Shown piece after piece: positions 8,588-10,659 of a stretch of DNA of 10,659 nucleotides (the stretch's first letter is position 1; the number at the start of each line of letters is the position of its first letter). Where the stretch lies: the NCBI GenBank assembly GCA_001430745.1, contig KQ481938.1:597604-608262 (forward strand), given 5' to 3'. The notes under the pieces are model-generated. The model was not told the DNA's origin, ran no database searches, and saw only the letters and a program-made list of their open reading frames with translations. The position numbers were made by a program, and so were the translations under genes. The DNA is from Auxenochlorella pyrenoidosa (Eukaryota; Chlorophyta; Trebouxiophyceae; Chlorellales; Chlorellaceae).

Positions 8588-9403
8588 GCAGCGCTTAATT
8601 TGATGTAACTCAGGCCGCCCTGCCTCAGAGCTGACTGGCATGCTAGAGATGGCTGGGCTGCTGGGGACAAAGCGATGTGCAAGCGGCTTCTTCACCAAGG
8701 GCCACATCGTCTGCCAGGCATTGGCCCAACTTGCGCGCCCTACATCATCGCCTTTGTCTCCAGCACTTGCAACCTGTACGTGATAACACGATGTTGCACC
8801 CACAGATGGACTGGCAAGGCAAGCGGTTGGACAGCTGCTGGCGTCAAGATATGGCAAGCAGGTCGACAGCCAAGAAGTGGGAACTGGTGGCATGTACCCT
8901 GCAGTGCAGAGTCAGGTCAGAAGGCAAAACACAGAGAGGCATTGCTGGCGACAACAAGAGCAGCATTTTCCCACATGGGCATGCAACGACGGGGCAACCC
9001 AGCGCAACCAGATATCAGCACAGTGGTGTGGGAAGTGGCGTAGGATGCAGGTGCTAGGTCAGATGCACGAATGCGAGGCCTTGCTGTCGGATGCTCAACA
9101 GGCAGTGGGCGTGAGGTCAACAGCGCAGGTGACATGAGATGCTTGTTTTTGAGGGGGGAGAGGGGAAGCAATGAAAGCTTTGTGGTTGGGTGGGAGGTTG
9201 GGGTGGAGGCAGCGTGAGCGCTGGCAGAGTGGAATGACAGGTGTGCACGGGGCCGCAACAGCGTTGCTGCTGCAAGCACAGAGGGTTTGATGCACGCAAA
9301 CGGCAATGTGGGTCGCACTGCAGTGCGGGCCGCGGGTAATCTTGGTGCAGAACCGCTCAGCAGTCGACTGACGCGCCAACTGGGCAAGGTAAACTCTGGC
9401 AGC
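8588..9403. other. Convergent intergenic region, 3' untranslated regions
   Basis: This 816-bp gap lies between the NPHP4 stop and the stop of the minus-strand coiled-coil gene. It should hold both 3' untranslated regions. Apart from one TGTAA on the plus strand I see no gene, tRNA or repeat. No TTACA (a minus-strand TGTAA) was found, so the poly(A) signal of the coiled-coil gene is unidentified. Confidence 0.6.
8604..8608 (+). promoter_or_regulatory. Candidate TGTAA polyadenylation signal of NPHP4
   Basis: TGTAA, the usual green-algal poly(A) signal, begins 17 nt after the TGA at 8585-8587, in a short AT-richer patch. It is the only copy I found on this strand in the intergenic gap. If used, the 3' untranslated region would be unusually short, about 30-50 nt. 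Confidence 0.5.
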
Positions 9404-10425
9404 TCACAGCAGGGCGCCACTGCTGCCAGCCATGGCCAGAGAGTCCGCCACGTGCCCACTGCCGGGGCCCTTGTCCTCAGCCAGCTGGCCTTCCAGCAGC
9501 TGCGCTGCCTCAGGGGGGGCGGCGGCAGGCGGAGCAGCGTTCGCAGGCCCTGCCGGGGCTCCCGCCAGCTGCTGCACCCGCGCCTGCAGCGCCGCCAGCG
9601 CCGCCTGCAGCTGCTGGCGCTGCTGCCGCTCATGCAGGAGCCCCGCCCCCATCTGGTGCACAACAGTCAATTGCTCCTCCTGCATCGTGGGGCGGGGGAG
9701 CAGGGCATGTTTCCAATGCAGCCTGCGCTCCTGCCAGTTGGTGTGTCGATGTGCCATCTGCATCCAGGCAACCGCACACTGCTTGTACAGGAGCGACGGT
9801 CATGCGCCGCAGCTGTGTGGCACACTGCCTGCGCCCCAATTACAGCTCCCACGCGCCGCTCGCACAGCAGCGCTACTTGCACACCCAAAAATGGCCCCCG
9901 TGTGTTCCCACCTGCCGCTCGCGAAGCAGCGCCACCTGCTGGCGCAGCGCTGCATTCTCCTGGGCCAGCTGCTGCGCCTGGCCTGCAGCCTCTGAGACGG
10001 CCTGCACCCAGAGGGCACGTCCGGGGGGCACGCCCATCAAGCGGGTAGAAGAGTGCAACTGCGGGTATAGGCAGGCGGGCACATGCATGTGCATTCCACC
10101 CGTGCATGACGCCCTGGAAGGTCATCATCAAGCAGCCCACCTCGGCGCCAAGCTGATCATCCTCCTGTGCTGGCTGCTGCTGCGCCTGCTGTGCCTGCTG
10201 TGCCTGCTGTGCGCCATCCTCTGGGTGCGTGTGCTGCTGGCCCTGCCGCACCTGCTGCTGCTGGGCCAGCAGGGCATGTGCCAGCTGTTGCTGCACACCC
10301 AACACTGTCTGGAGCACAGCATCATGCTGCTGCAGCTGCCCGGCCTGCTCGCCCACCGCCCCCTGCATGGCCGCCAGCAGCTCCCGCCAGCCCTGCTGCA
10401 TCTGTCGCAGGCAGCCACGCACCTT
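9404..10425 (-). CDS. Gln-rich coiled-coil protein of unknown function, C-terminal part
   Basis: I do not recognise this protein. The exons are 10425-10141, 10001-9912 and 9679-9404, all in phase 0, encoding 216 residues and a TGA. Donors are GAG|GTGGGC and CAG|GTGGGA; acceptors are CCGCAG, GTGCAG and ATGCAG. Exon A holds a helical segment (WRELLAAMQGAVGEQAGQLQQ), then AQQ repeats. The 30-residue exon B is zipper-like (AQQLAQENAALRQQVALL). Exon C continues the coiled coil (HERQQRQQLQAALAALQARVQQL) and ends in a Pro/Ala-rich tail. It has some resemblance in style to bZIP or heat-shock-factor oligomerisation regions, but no basic region or DNA-binding domain is visible, so no function is assigned. 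The 5' part probably lies off the right edge; an internal ATG at 10401 is the alternative start. The match of splice phases supports a real gene. Confidence 0.6.
10163..10205 (-). repeat. Ala-Gln-Gln codon repeat in the coiled-coil gene
   Basis: A 9-bp unit, GCACAGCAG on the coding strand, is repeated about three times beside further GCGCAGCAG/CAG codons, encoding AQQAQQAQQAQQQ. The repeat lies between the helical segment and the acidic QEDDQLGAE end of exon A. It is probably an expandable linker. Confidence 0.75.
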
Positions 10426-10649
10426 CTGCGGGGTGTCACGTTTCAGAGGGCCAGCGCAAGTTGCGGTCGTATGAGCAGCTCGGGCCGTGCACAGGCCTCA
10501 GGACCAACATCGTTGGGCTGCCAAACGGATGGGGGGCAGTTCTGCACAGCTGCAATGCCCTGGAGCGGCCGTCCTCAAGCAGGGCATGCCCTGGCGAGGC
10601 ATGCTGGTGCTGAGCCCCCTCTTCCCCCCACCCAACACCACCCACGCAC
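10426..10649 (-). other. Probable upstream intron of the coiled-coil gene
   Basis: The donor TCAG|GTGCGT at 10649 and acceptor CCCCGCAG ending at 10426 would define a 224-bp intron, similar in size to the others here. The exon A frame has no ATG before its upstream stop at 10498-10500, which fits entry by splicing. Only 10 bases of the presumed upstream exon are in the window, so its frame cannot be tested. Confidence 0.4.
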
Positions 10650-10659
10650 CTGACCCCCC

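Noticed and set aside
8675..9057. Overlapping plus-strand frames of about 125 codons in the convergent gap
   Set aside because: Neither has recognisable motifs or good splice partners, and the region is bounded by two stop codons and looks like 3' untranslated sequence.
9287..10048. A 253-codon plus-strand frame overlapping the coiled-coil gene
   Set aside because: It is antisense to the zipper exons, reads through their introns, and has no recognisable domain.
1..10659. Search for bacterial or mobile systems (CRISPR, transposons, defence islands, tRNA or rRNA genes)
   Set aside because: The introns, GCAG acceptors and eukaryotic ciliary gene show nuclear eukaryotic DNA; no inverted repeats, transposase motifs or regular spacers were seen.

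Overview
The window reads as nuclear DNA of a green alga. It is very GC-rich, its genes are split by introns of about 100-280 bp, every inferred 3' splice site ends in GCAG, and a UGUAA-type poly(A) signal follows the one complete gene. Core chlorophytes fit best. A Chlorella-like trebouxiophyte is possible, but nothing here fixes the genus. No mobile element, CRISPR array, phage gene, rRNA or tRNA was seen.

Layout. (1) 1-1810, minus strand: the first four coding exons of a GTP cyclohydrolase II gene (riboflavin pathway). It starts at 1810 and runs off the left edge inside an intron. (2) 1811-2661: an 851-bp gap between two divergent start codons, probably holding both promoters. (3) 2662-8587, plus strand: an apparently complete eight-exon gene for a nephrocystin-4 (NPHP4) homologue of 1,583 predicted residues, a structural part of the ciliary transition zone. 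(4) 8588-9403: an intergenic gap between convergent gene ends, with a TGTAA signal just after the NPHP4 stop. (5) 9404-10659, minus strand: the C-terminal exons of an unrecognised Gln-rich coiled-coil protein whose 5' end is off the right edge.

The gene models were built by hand from protein similarity and splice phase. All NPHP4 and GTP cyclohydrolase II junctions seen on both sides keep the reading frame and rejoin recognisable protein. The three genes do not form a pathway: the first is plastid metabolism, the second is ciliary gating, the third is unknown.

The most notable signals are the high share of GC-AG introns (three supported on both sides plus one at the window edge, out of 14, all with CAG|GCAA donors) and the intact NPHP4 gene, which implies a lineage that builds, or until recently built, a cilium. 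I did not find a previously undescribed biological system.
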